A stretch of DNA of 64,000 nucleotides, taken from positions 18,416 through 82,415 of the forward strand of contig CADCTW010000243.1 in the NCBI GenBank assembly GCA_902805735.1, written 5' to 3'. Origin of the DNA: an uncultured Gemmatimonadota bacterium. GTDB lineage: Bacteria > Gemmatimonadota > Gemmatimonadetes > Longimicrobiales > Longimicrobiaceae. Positions within the stretch are counted from its first letter, which is position 1. Every line of letters begins with the position of its first letter. Shown piece after piece: positions 56,648-64,000 of this stretch. Under the pieces are notes generated by a model, which saw only the letters and a program-made list of their open reading frames with translations, was not told the origin of the DNA and made no database searches. The position numbers and the translations under genes are program-made.

Positions 56648-57673
56648 TCAGGGGACCAGGACGATCTTCCCGAACTGCCCCCCCGCCTCCAGCCGCTCGT
56701 GCGCCTCGCGGGCCTGGTCCAGGGGCATCACCGAGTCCACCACCGGGCGCAGGCCGCCGGTGACGACGGCGCGCAGCATTTCTTCGAATTCGCTGCGCGA
56801 CGCCATGGTGGTGCCGATGATCTCCAGCTGCTTCCAGAAGAGCACACGCACGTCGATCTCCACCCTGGGACCCGCGGTGGCGCCGTAGGTCACCAGCCGG
56901 CCGCCCCGGGCCAGCGCGCGCACGCTCCCGGCCCAGGTGGCGGCGCCCACGTTCTCCACCACCACGTCCACCCCGCGCCGCCCCGTGTCGCGGAACACGG
57001 CTTTGGACCAGTCCTCCACGTCGCGGTCGTACACGAAAGCGGCGCCGATCTCGCGCAGCCGCCGCACGTTCTCCGCGCCGCTGGTGACGGCGAAGACGCG
57101 CGCGCCCGCCAGCCGCGCGATCTGCACGGCGGCGATGGCGGTGCCCCCGGAGGCGCCGATCACCAGTACGTCCTCGGTGGGGCGCAGCCGCGCGCGGGCG
57201 AGCAGCGCCCGCCACGCCGTCTGGTACGAGATGGGAAGCGCCGCGGCCTCCTCGAACGAGAGCTCGTCCGGGATGGCGTACGCCCGGTCCGCCGCCGCGG
57301 CCACGAACTCCGCGAACCCGCCGTCCGTGTGCTCGCCCAGGATGCGGTATTCCGCGCACATGGACTCCTCGCCGCGCGCGCACTCGCGGCAGCGCCCGCA
57401 CCAGAGCGACGGGTTCACCACCACCCGCTCACCGACGCGCCCATGATCCACCCCGGCCCCCACCTCGGCGATCACCCCCGCCACGTCCGACCCGCCGATG
57501 TGCGGCATGGTGGTGTCGATGGGAATGCCGCGGCGCACCCACAGGTCCAGGTGGTTGAGCGCCGCCGCGCGCACCTCCACCAGCACCTCGCCGGGCCCGG
57601 GGCGTGGACGCGCCACCTCTTCGATGCGGACCACCTCCGGCCCGCCGTTCTCATGGAAAATCGCCGCGCGCAT
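56648..57673 (-). CDS. Zinc-binding MDR alcohol dehydrogenase family protein
   Basis: A 341-residue medium-chain dehydrogenase/reductase. The structural-zinc loop is complete (CGRCRECARGEESMC), and the Rossmann motif is VLVIGASGGTAIAAVQIARL. The position of the usual catalytic cysteine reads AALNHLDLWVRRG, i.e. Asn instead of Cys, and GGSDVAG replaces the GHE motif, so a catalytic zinc is probably not bound and the enzyme may act as a quinone-oxidoreductase-type NADPH reductase. Substrate unknown. A palindromic repeat arm lies just past its stop. Confidence 0.88.
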   Translation of the reverse strand: MRAAIFHENGGPEVVRIEEVARPRPGPGEVLVEVRAAALNHLDLWVRRGIPIDTTMPHIGGSDVAGVIAEVGAGVDHGRVGERVVVNPSLWCGRCRECARGEESMCAEYRILGEHTDGGFAEFVAAAADRAYAIPDELSFEEAAALPISYQTAWRALLARARLRPTEDVLVIGASGGTAIAAVQIARLAGARVFAVTSGAENVRRLREIGAAFVYDRDVEDWSKAVFRDTGRRGVDVVVENVGAATWAGSVRALARGGRLVTYGATAGPRVEIDVRVLFWKQLEIIGTTMASRSEFEEMLRAVVTGGLRPVVDSVMPLDQAREAHERLEAGGQFGKIVLVP

Positions 57674-57690
57674 CGCTTCCGATCATGGGA

Positions 57691-57750
57691 GAGACACAGA
57701 GGCACAGAGAAGAAGTAATCTCTGTGCCTCTGTGTCTCTGTGTGAGATCA
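57691..57750. repeat. Dispersed palindromic repeat, complete
   Basis: A 20-bp arm (GAGACACAGAGGCACAGAGA), an 8-base spacer and the exact complement, with a TGTGTGAGATCA extension. Located between the dehydrogenase start and the cold-shock stop. Confidence 0.85.
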
Positions 57751-57755
57751 GCCGT

Positions 57756-57989
57756 TCACTCCTCCGGTACGGCTCCTTCCGGAGCGATCCGGACCTCCGC
57801 GGCCCGGGGCCCCTTCGGATCTTCCTGGATCTCGAACTCCACGCGGTCGCCCCGCTTGAGGGAGCGGAACCCTTCCATCTGAATGGAGGAGTGGTGGACG
57901 AAGACGTCCTTGCCGCCGTCGTCGGGCCGGATGAAACCGAACCCCTTGTCGTCCTTGAAGAACTCCACCGTACCGGTCTGTCGTGCCAT
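57756..57989 (-). CDS. Cold-shock domain protein (CspA family)
   Basis: A 77-residue single OB-fold protein. It has [20 protein letters not shown] (RNP1, K-G-F-G-F-I) and [11 protein letters not shown] (RNP2), then [20 protein letters not shown] and a short acidic tail. The ATG at 57989 is chosen for CGGAGGGAT in front of it and because family members start at this point. The long leader upstream (about 100 bases to the metallophosphoesterase gene) is typical for this family. It binds single-stranded RNA or DNA in the cytoplasm. Confidence 0.94.
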   Translation of the reverse strand: MARQTGTVEFFKDDKGFGFIRPDDGGKDVFVHHSSIQMEGFRSLKRGDRVEFEIQEDPKGPRAAEVRIAPEGAVPEE

Positions 57990-58094
57990 GATCCCTCCGA
58001 GATGGACGGAACCGCCTGGGCACCGGTGCGTCGTCCCGTCCAACGCCGCCCCGGACTGCTCGCGGGGAACATTCGTTAGCAAAGAGCGTTCCCT

Positions 58095-58934
58095 TCAGGT
58101 ATTTCGCGGCGGCCTGGGTCCGCCCGTGAGCTCCAGCACCGCCACCTCCGGCCGGCACAGGAAGCGGACGGGGATGTGCACCGTCCCCACGCCCCGCGAG
58201 GTGTAGACCTGCGTCCACGGGCGGCGGCGCAGCCCTTCCTCGTACAGGTCCGGGCGCTCGGCGGGGTTGCGCAGGGCGCCCACCCAGGGGAGGCGCACCT
58301 GCCCCGCGTGGGTGTGGCCGCTCACGATCAGGTCCACCTGGTCGTACGAGCGCTTGGCCCGCTCCGCCTGGTCGGGGTCGTGGGCCAGCAGCAGGGTGAA
58401 GTCGCGCTGGTCCGGGGGCGGGAGGGCGTCCATGGCGGGGTGCCCCTGCGAGTAGTCGTCCACCCCCGCCACGCAGAAGCGCGCGCCCTCCACGTCCAGC
58501 ATCCGCGCGTCGTTGGTGAGGTCGCGGATCACGGGGTGCCCCGCGATCTGCCGGCGCCACGTCTCGATGCCCACGATGTAGTCGTGGTTCCCCGGCACCG
58601 CGTACACCCCGTACGGCGCCCGTAGCCCCTCCATCGCCCCGATCACCCCGCCGAAGTCCGGCGCGTCGTCCGCCGCGAAGTCCCCCGTCAGCGCGATCAG
58701 GTGCGGCCTCTCCGCCATGGCCCTGCGGCACGCGCGACGGATGAGCGACAGCGGCGTCCCCGCCCCCGCGTGCATGTCCGTGAGCAACGCGATGCGGAAC
58801 CCTTCCAGCTTCGGATGAAGCCCCCGCACATGGATCCTGGGCCGCGTCGTCTCCAGCCAGAGCGGCTCCACGAGGAAGGCGTACGCCGCCAGCCCTCCCG
58901 CCGCACCCAGCACGTTCCTGATTCCGTTGTTCAT
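58095..58934 (-). CDS. Membrane-anchored metallophosphoesterase (YkuE-like)
   Basis: The 279-residue protein has an N-terminal hydrophobic helix (NVLGAAGGLAAYAFLVEPLW) and a calcineurin-type core: RIALLTDMHAG, IALTGDFAAD, YAVPGNHDY, LLLAHDPDQ and IVSGHTHAGQVRLP supply all metal ligands. The ATG at 58934 excludes an upstream frame that runs through a repeat-rich region. Similar proteins such as YkuE act on phosphoesters or UDP-sugar lipids at the membrane. It is followed by a 100-base gap and the cold-shock gene. Confidence 0.92.
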   Translation of the reverse strand: MNNGIRNVLGAAGGLAAYAFLVEPLWLETTRPRIHVRGLHPKLEGFRIALLTDMHAGAGTPLSLIRRACRRAMAERPHLIALTGDFAADDAPDFGGVIGAMEGLRAPYGVYAVPGNHDYIVGIETWRRQIAGHPVIRDLTNDARMLDVEGARFCVAGVDDYSQGHPAMDALPPPDQRDFTLLLAHDPDQAERAKRSYDQVDLIVSGHTHAGQVRLPWVGALRNPAERPDLYEEGLRRRPWTQVYTSRGVGTVHIPVRFLCRPEVAVLELTGGPRPPRNT

Positions 58935-59001
58935 GGGCGCGGCCCCGCGCAAGCCCCGGACCGCGAGGCGCCGAATGGGAGGCAGCTGGCGGCGCGCGAA
59001 A

Positions 59002-59191
59002 GGGGCCCTCACCCCCCCGACCCCCCTCTCCCGAAAAACGGGAGAGGGGGGCGATTCCCACGCGCCAGTGCGACGAAGCGGTGCCTCCTCACCCGCGGCT
59101 CCTGGGATGGTACGGGGCGCGGCTGGATGGCTGGAGTGCGCCCCCCTCCCCCAGCAGTTTGGGGGAGGGGGGTCGGGGGGGTGAGGGCCCC
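59002..59191. repeat. 190-bp MITE-like element with 27-bp terminal inverted repeats
   Basis: GGGGCCCTCACCCCCCCGAC plus CCCCCTC at the left end is matched by its reverse complement at 59165-59191. Two internal hairpins adjoin the ends (CCCCCCTCTCCCG-AAAAA and CCCCCTCCCCC with 8-base loop). There is no coding sequence inside. It lies in the 354-base gap between the divergent metallophosphoesterase and aldolase genes. Confidence 0.65.
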
Positions 59192-59288
59192 CGCTGTTCC
59201 GCCGTGCCCTTGCTCCCGCGCCGCCCCGCCCGCACATTCCGGCCGCAGGAAAAGCAGGGAACGTCCATCCAGGAACAACCGAGGAGCC

Positions 59289-60770
59289 ATGGTGCAACCC
59301 GTCGCGTCCGCCGACGATCTGGCGCTACTTACCCGCGCGCCCGTGCGCGCGATGCTGGACGAGGTGGCCTCGTCCGTCCGCGTGTCCGATGAAGGCGCCG
59401 TGGAGATCGTGGACGAGAACGCGCTCCGCCAGGAGGGCATCGACCGCCTGGTGCGCGCCGCCGTCTTCTCCGGCGACGAGGACGTGCGCGACACGGCCCG
59501 CTGGACCATCGGCGAGGTGGGGCGGCGGCTGGGCGTGGCGCCGGCCTCCATCCACGACCTCTACATGGCCCGCGGGCGCGGCGAGGTGAGCGGCTTCACC
59601 GTCCCCGCCATGAACGTGCGCGCGATGTCGTTCGACACGGGGCGCGCCCTCTTCTCCGCCGCGCGCGAGCTGAACGCCGGCGCGCTGATCCTGGAGATCG
59701 CGCGCTCCGAGATCGGCTACACCGACCAGCGCCCGGCCGAGTACGTGGCCGTGATGACCGCGTCCGCCATCAAGGAAGGGTGGAGCGGCCCCCTGTTCGT
59801 GCAGGGCGACCACTTCCAGCTCAACGCCAAGAAGTACAAGGCGGACGCGGACGCGGAGATGCGCGCCGTCAAGGACATCATCCGCGAAGGGCTGCACGCC
59901 GGGTTCTACAACATCGACGTGGACACCTCCACGCTGGTGGACCTGTCGAAGGAGGGGCTGGACGCGCAGCAGGAGCTCAACTTCCGCCTCTCGGCCGAGC
60001 TGACGGCGTACGTGCGCCACTACCAGCCGGAAGGGGTCACGGTGTCGGTGGGCGGCGAGATCGGCGAGGTGGGGACGGAGAACTCCACGCCGGAGGAGCT
60101 GCGCGCCTACATGGACGGCTTCAACCGCGAGCTGCAGCGCATCGCGGCCCGTGAAGGGGTGGCGGTGGAGGGGCTGGCCAAGATCTCCGTGCAGAGCGGC
60201 ACCACGCACGGCGGCACGGTGCTGCCTGACGGCACCATCGCGGACGTGGCGATCGACTTCGAGACGCTCCGTTCCCTGAGCCAGATCTCGCGCGACGAGT
60301 ACGGCCTGTCCGGCGCGGTGCAGCACGGCGCGTCCACCCTTCCCAACAGCGCCTTCGGCAACTTCCCGGAAGTGGAGACGGCCGAGATCCACCTGGCCAC
60401 CAACTTCCAGAACATTGTGTACGACCACCCGCGCTTCCCGGCCGAGCTGCGCGAGCGGATGTACGAGCACTGCCGGCAGAACTTCCCGGACGAGCGCAAG
60501 CCGACGGACACGGAGCAGCAGTTCATCTACAAGGCCCGCAAGAAGGCCCTGGGCGCCTTCAAGCGCGAGCTGTGGGACATCGCGGAGCAGGACCGCGCCG
60601 CCGTCCGCGAGACGCTCAAGGAGCAGTTCGCCTTCCTCTTCACGCAGCTCCGGGTGAACGACACGCTGGACACGGTGCGCCGCATCGTCCCCCTCCCCGA
60701 AGTGGCGCGCGGCGGCCCCGGCTCCCTGCGCATGAAGGCCGCCGCGGACGACTGGGACCTGTCCGACTAA
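59289..60770 (+). CDS. Class II fructose-bisphosphate aldolase family protein, 493 aa
   Basis: A zinc aldolase family member. GFTVPAMNVRAMSFDTGRAL and LILEIARSEIGYTDQRP start the barrel; LFVQGDHFQ holds the Asp-His of the active site, VSVGGEIGEVGTENSTPEEL the Glu and Gly loop, and SVQSGTTHGGTVLPDG the second zinc histidine region. At 493 residues it is longer than the usual 300-350, with about 90 extra residues in front and a C-terminal extension of about 100. Start ATG at 59289 has GAGGAG upstream. Physiological substrate not certain: FBP aldolase or a related tagatose/other bisphosphate aldolase. Confidence 0.85.
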   Translation: MVQPVASADDLALLTRAPVRAMLDEVASSVRVSDEGAVEIVDENALRQEGIDRLVRAAVFSGDEDVRDTARWTIGEVGRRLGVAPASIHDLYMARGRGEVSGFTVPAMNVRAMSFDTGRALFSAARELNAGALILEIARSEIGYTDQRPAEYVAVMTASAIKEGWSGPLFVQGDHFQLNAKKYKADADAEMRAVKDIIREGLHAGFYNIDVDTSTLVDLSKEGLDAQQELNFRLSAELTAYVRHYQPEGVTVSVGGEIGEVGTENSTPEELRAYMDGFNRELQRIAAREGVAVEGLAKISVQSGTTHGGTVLPDGTIADVAIDFETLRSLSQISRDEYGLSGAVQHGASTLPNSAFGNFPEVETAEIHLATNFQNIVYDHPRFPAELRERMYEHCRQNFPDERKPTDTEQQFIYKARKKALGAFKRELWDIAEQDRAAVRETLKEQFAFLFTQLRVNDTLDTVRRIVPLPEVARGGPGSLRMKAAADDWDLSD

Positions 60771-60790
60771 GGCAACACCCATCTCCCACG

Positions 60791-60846
60791 GAGACACGGA
60801 GGCACAGAGATGAATTCGTCTCTGTGCCTCCGTGTCTCTGTGTGAG
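60791..60846. repeat. Dispersed palindromic repeat, complete
   Basis: GAGACACGGAGGCACAGAGA, spacer TGAATTCG, exact complement, then TGTGAG. It begins 20 bases after the aldolase stop. Confidence 0.85.
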
Positions 60847-60934
60847 CCCCGCAGTTCAGCGGAACGGATTGTGCTTCCCGCAGCGCCCCGGAACTTTCCA
60901 CGCTGTACCGGGAACGGATGTGAGCACCGAGACC

Positions 60935-61606
60935 ATGACCCTGGAGCCGACGGACGCGGAGGACGGAGACGTCCTGCGCGTCCGGGCCAACAAGCTGGAC
61001 CTGTTGGAGCGGCTGGCCGACGACCTGGCGCACGAGATCAAGAACCCGCTCCACTCCATGGTCATCAACCTGGAAGTGCTCAAGCGGCGGGTCGCGCGCG
61101 TGGCCGGCGAGTCGGAAGACCTGGCGCGCTACTTCGGTGTGCTCAGCGGCGAGCTGGAGCGCGTCAACCGGCGCATCGAGCTGCTGCTGCGCCTGTCGCG
61201 CCCCGGCCGCGGCGCGGAGACCACCACGCTGCGCGACCTCACGGAAGAGCTGATGGAGCTCATCCAGCTCGAGGCGCGACACCGGGAGGCCACGGTGGAC
61301 TTCCAGCCGGGCGAGGGAGCGCCGCGCGTGTTCGTCCCCCGGGAGCCGGCGCGGCAGGTGATCCTCAACCTGGTGCTGGACGCGCTGGACACCTCCGGCC
61401 CCGGCGCCACCCTGCGCATCGTGCTGGACGAGGCCGGGGGCAGCGCGCGTCTCGCGGTGGAGAGCTCCGGCGGCGGGCCGGCCGAGCCCGCGGCCGAGAG
61501 CGCCGCACGCCTGGCCGTGGCCCGCCACCTGGCCGAGCGCATGGGCGGGCACGTGGACGGGGAAGGCGAGGGAGCCCGCACGCTCACCGTGCCGGTGGCG
61601 CGCTGA
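60935..61606 (+). CDS. Sensor histidine kinase-like protein, minimal
   Basis: A 223-residue soluble kinase core without sensor domain or membrane segment. The H-box is DDLAHEIKNPLHSMVINLEV, with the phosphorylatable His near residue 29. The ATP-binding half is shortened: the N-box reads VILNLVLDALDT (the second Asn replaced by Asp) and the G-boxes are weak (ESSGGGPAEP). It may therefore be a phosphatase or a weak kinase. GTG at 60920 is an alternative start. It precedes the NtrC-type regulator by 132 bases and is its probable partner. Confidence 0.78.
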   Translation: MTLEPTDAEDGDVLRVRANKLDLLERLADDLAHEIKNPLHSMVINLEVLKRRVARVAGESEDLARYFGVLSGELERVNRRIELLLRLSRPGRGAETTTLRDLTEELMELIQLEARHREATVDFQPGEGAPRVFVPREPARQVILNLVLDALDTSGPGATLRIVLDEAGGSARLAVESSGGGPAEPAAESAARLAVARHLAERMGGHVDGEGEGARTLTVPVAR

Positions 61607-61738
61607 GGGCCCGTTGGGCAAACGCTGTGCATCTCCATACATAAGCGGCGTAGCGGGTTGCGGTCCAATGGGTTGACCGCGACCCGCCGCTTTTCTATCT
61701 TGCAGGTTCGACCTTCGCAACGCCTCCAGGGCCACGGC

Positions 61739-63100
<1,362 letters not shown>

Positions 63101-63112
63101 GCGCGAAAAAGT

Positions 63113-63176
63113 CTCACACAGAGACACGGAGGCACGGAGACGACTTCATCTCTGTGCCTCCGTGTCTCTGTGTGAG
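63113..63176. repeat. Dispersed palindromic repeat, complete with flanks
   Basis: CTCACACAGAGACACGGAGG begins a 28-base arm whose complement follows an 8-base spacer, with a single mismatch. It starts 13 bases after the NtrC-type stop. Confidence 0.85.
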
Positions 63177-63281
63177 GCCCTTATTTGTTTCCCTGGGCAT
63201 GGCACGCGGATTGCCCCCTTGGCCTGCTGTTCCGGCAGCAGGCCCGCCTCCGCAGAGGCGACTCGCGGAGGTTGCAATCCG

Positions 63282-63677
63282 ATGGCGGCGAAGCGTATCC
63301 TCCTGATCGAAGACGAACCCGGCGCCCGGGAAGCGCTCACCAGCCTCCTTGCCGAAGAGGGGTACGTGGTGTGCGCGGCGGCCACGGGCGCGCGCGGGCT
63401 GGCGGAGCTGGAGAGCTTCCACCCGGACACGGTGGTGTGCGACTTCCGCCTGCCGGACACGGACGGCCTGCAGATCCTGCGGCACGTGCGCCGCACCGCG
63501 GCGTGGGACGTGTGCTTCATCGTGGTGACGGCCGGGTGCGGCGGCGAAGAGGCCGAGCACCGGCTGGAGCGCGAAGCCGATTTCTTCTTCCGCAAGCCCA
63601 TCGACCTCCCCCGCCTGTGCAGCGCGCTCGCCGACGCCACGGAGCCGGGGGGCGGCTGCCTGGCCGTCGGTTCCTGA
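63282..63677 (+). CDS. Single-domain response regulator
   Basis: A 131-residue receiver-only protein: acidic pair in ILLIEDEPGAREAL, phospho-Asp in TVVCDFRLPDTDG, Thr in IVVTAGCGG, Lys in FFFRKPIDLP. No output domain. ATG at 63282 has GGAGGTTGC upstream. It follows the NtrC-type gene after a palindromic repeat, so it is likely separate from that operon; it may pass phosphate between other components. Confidence 0.92.
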   Translation: MAAKRILLIEDEPGAREALTSLLAEEGYVVCAAATGARGLAELESFHPDTVVCDFRLPDTDGLQILRHVRRTAAWDVCFIVVTAGCGGEEAEHRLEREADFFFRKPIDLPRLCSALADATEPGGGCLAVGS

Positions 63678-63694
63678 CCCCTACCTTGCCTCAC

Positions 63695-64000
63695 ATGCGC
63701 GAGTACGACGACCTTCCCTACATCGTGATCGAGCGGCGCGGGGATGGCGGGGCGTTCCTGCTGGGCGCGCTGGTGGGCGCCGGGGTGGCGCTGCTCCTGG
63801 CCCCCCGCGCCGGCGCCGAGGTGCGGGGCGAGTTCGTGCGCGCGGCGCTGGGGGTGCGCGGCGCCCTGGGCGACCGGGTGGAGGGGGTGCGCGGCGCGGT
63901 GGACGCGCGCCGCGAGCAGGCCCGCTCCGCCGTGCACACGGGGCGCGAGGCCGCCCGCGACGCCCGCGCCGACCTGCTGCGCCGGGTGGAGGAGGGCCCA
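63695..64000 (+). CDS. YtxH-domain protein, partial (cut by window end)
   Basis: Starts with ATG at 63695, 17 bases after the receiver gene. Residues 22-41 form a hydrophobic segment ending in the YtxH signature: FLLGALVGAGVALLLAPRAG, then AEVRGEFVRAALG. The part after it is an Arg/Ala/Glu-rich amphipathic helix (AVDARREQARSAVHTGREAA). The frame is open to the last base, so the C-terminus is missing. Members are small membrane-attached proteins of unclear, stress-related role. Confidence 0.8.
   Translation, partial: MREYDDLPYIVIERRGDGGAFLLGALVGAGVALLLAPRAGAEVRGEFVRAALGVRGALGDRVEGVRGAVDARREQARSAVHTGREAARDARADLLRRVEEGP

Noticed and set aside
55451..57718. 755-codon open frame on the plus strand
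   Set aside because: It runs antisense across proline dehydrogenase, a small gene and the dehydrogenase. No domain can be read in it.

Overview
The window is GC-rich bacterial DNA with two very different halves. From about 53.1 kb to the right end it is ordinary chromosome: tRNA-Pro, an M61 peptidase, proline dehydrogenase, a zinc-type dehydrogenase, a cold-shock protein, a metallophosphoesterase, a class II aldolase, a sensor kinase with an NtrC-type regulator, and a lone receiver protein. The proteins and the short intergenic palindromes look to me like Gemmatimonadota (Longimicrobium-like). That placement is a judgement from memory; no search was possible.

From base 1 to 53.1 kb the sequence is accessory DNA. 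A 45-bp exact copy of the 3' half of tRNA-Pro(GGG) lies at 26017-26061, and its partner is inside the intact tRNA at 53125-53198. The 27 kb between them (island B) is therefore bounded by a direct repeat ending in the anticodon loop, as expected for integration into a tRNA gene. The sequence left of 26 kb (island A) is also accessory, and its other end lies outside the window. Together they carry three excisionase-like plus tyrosine-recombinase modules and a 1072-residue large serine recombinase, so this is a layered integration hotspot.

Island A starts with a compact 7-deazapurine DNA-modification operon (queC-queE-queD, a YaaA/DUF6884-type gene, dpdA, dpdB), a second YaaA-like gene, and a convergent gene with an ADP-ribosyltransferase-like R-S-E layout. 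Small lipoproteins follow, then two ECF-like sigma factors interleaved with a DnaQ-type exonuclease and a zinc-ribbon nuclease. Next comes a coupled three-gene operon of a radical SAM enzyme, a small protein and a 1348-residue nuclease/STAND-type NTPase, which is my strongest candidate for an undescribed defence system. Two recombinase modules and membrane proteins close the island.

Island B holds an HNH nuclease, a subtilase pair, a Cas4/AddB-like nuclease coupled to a third sigma factor, a C-terminally truncated helicase, an XRE-DUF433 protein, the serine-recombinase operon with a 48-bp palindrome, an XRE/ImmA-like protein without its metal motif, the third recombinase module with an HNH paralogue, a vanadium haloperoxidase, a giant CoiA-like protein and a trypsin-like protease.

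The recurring theme of the islands is nucleases, proteases, sigma factors and modification enzymes next to recombinases, i.e. a defence and mobility island. No CRISPR array, rRNA or insertion sequence was seen. Functions are assigned by motif reading only.
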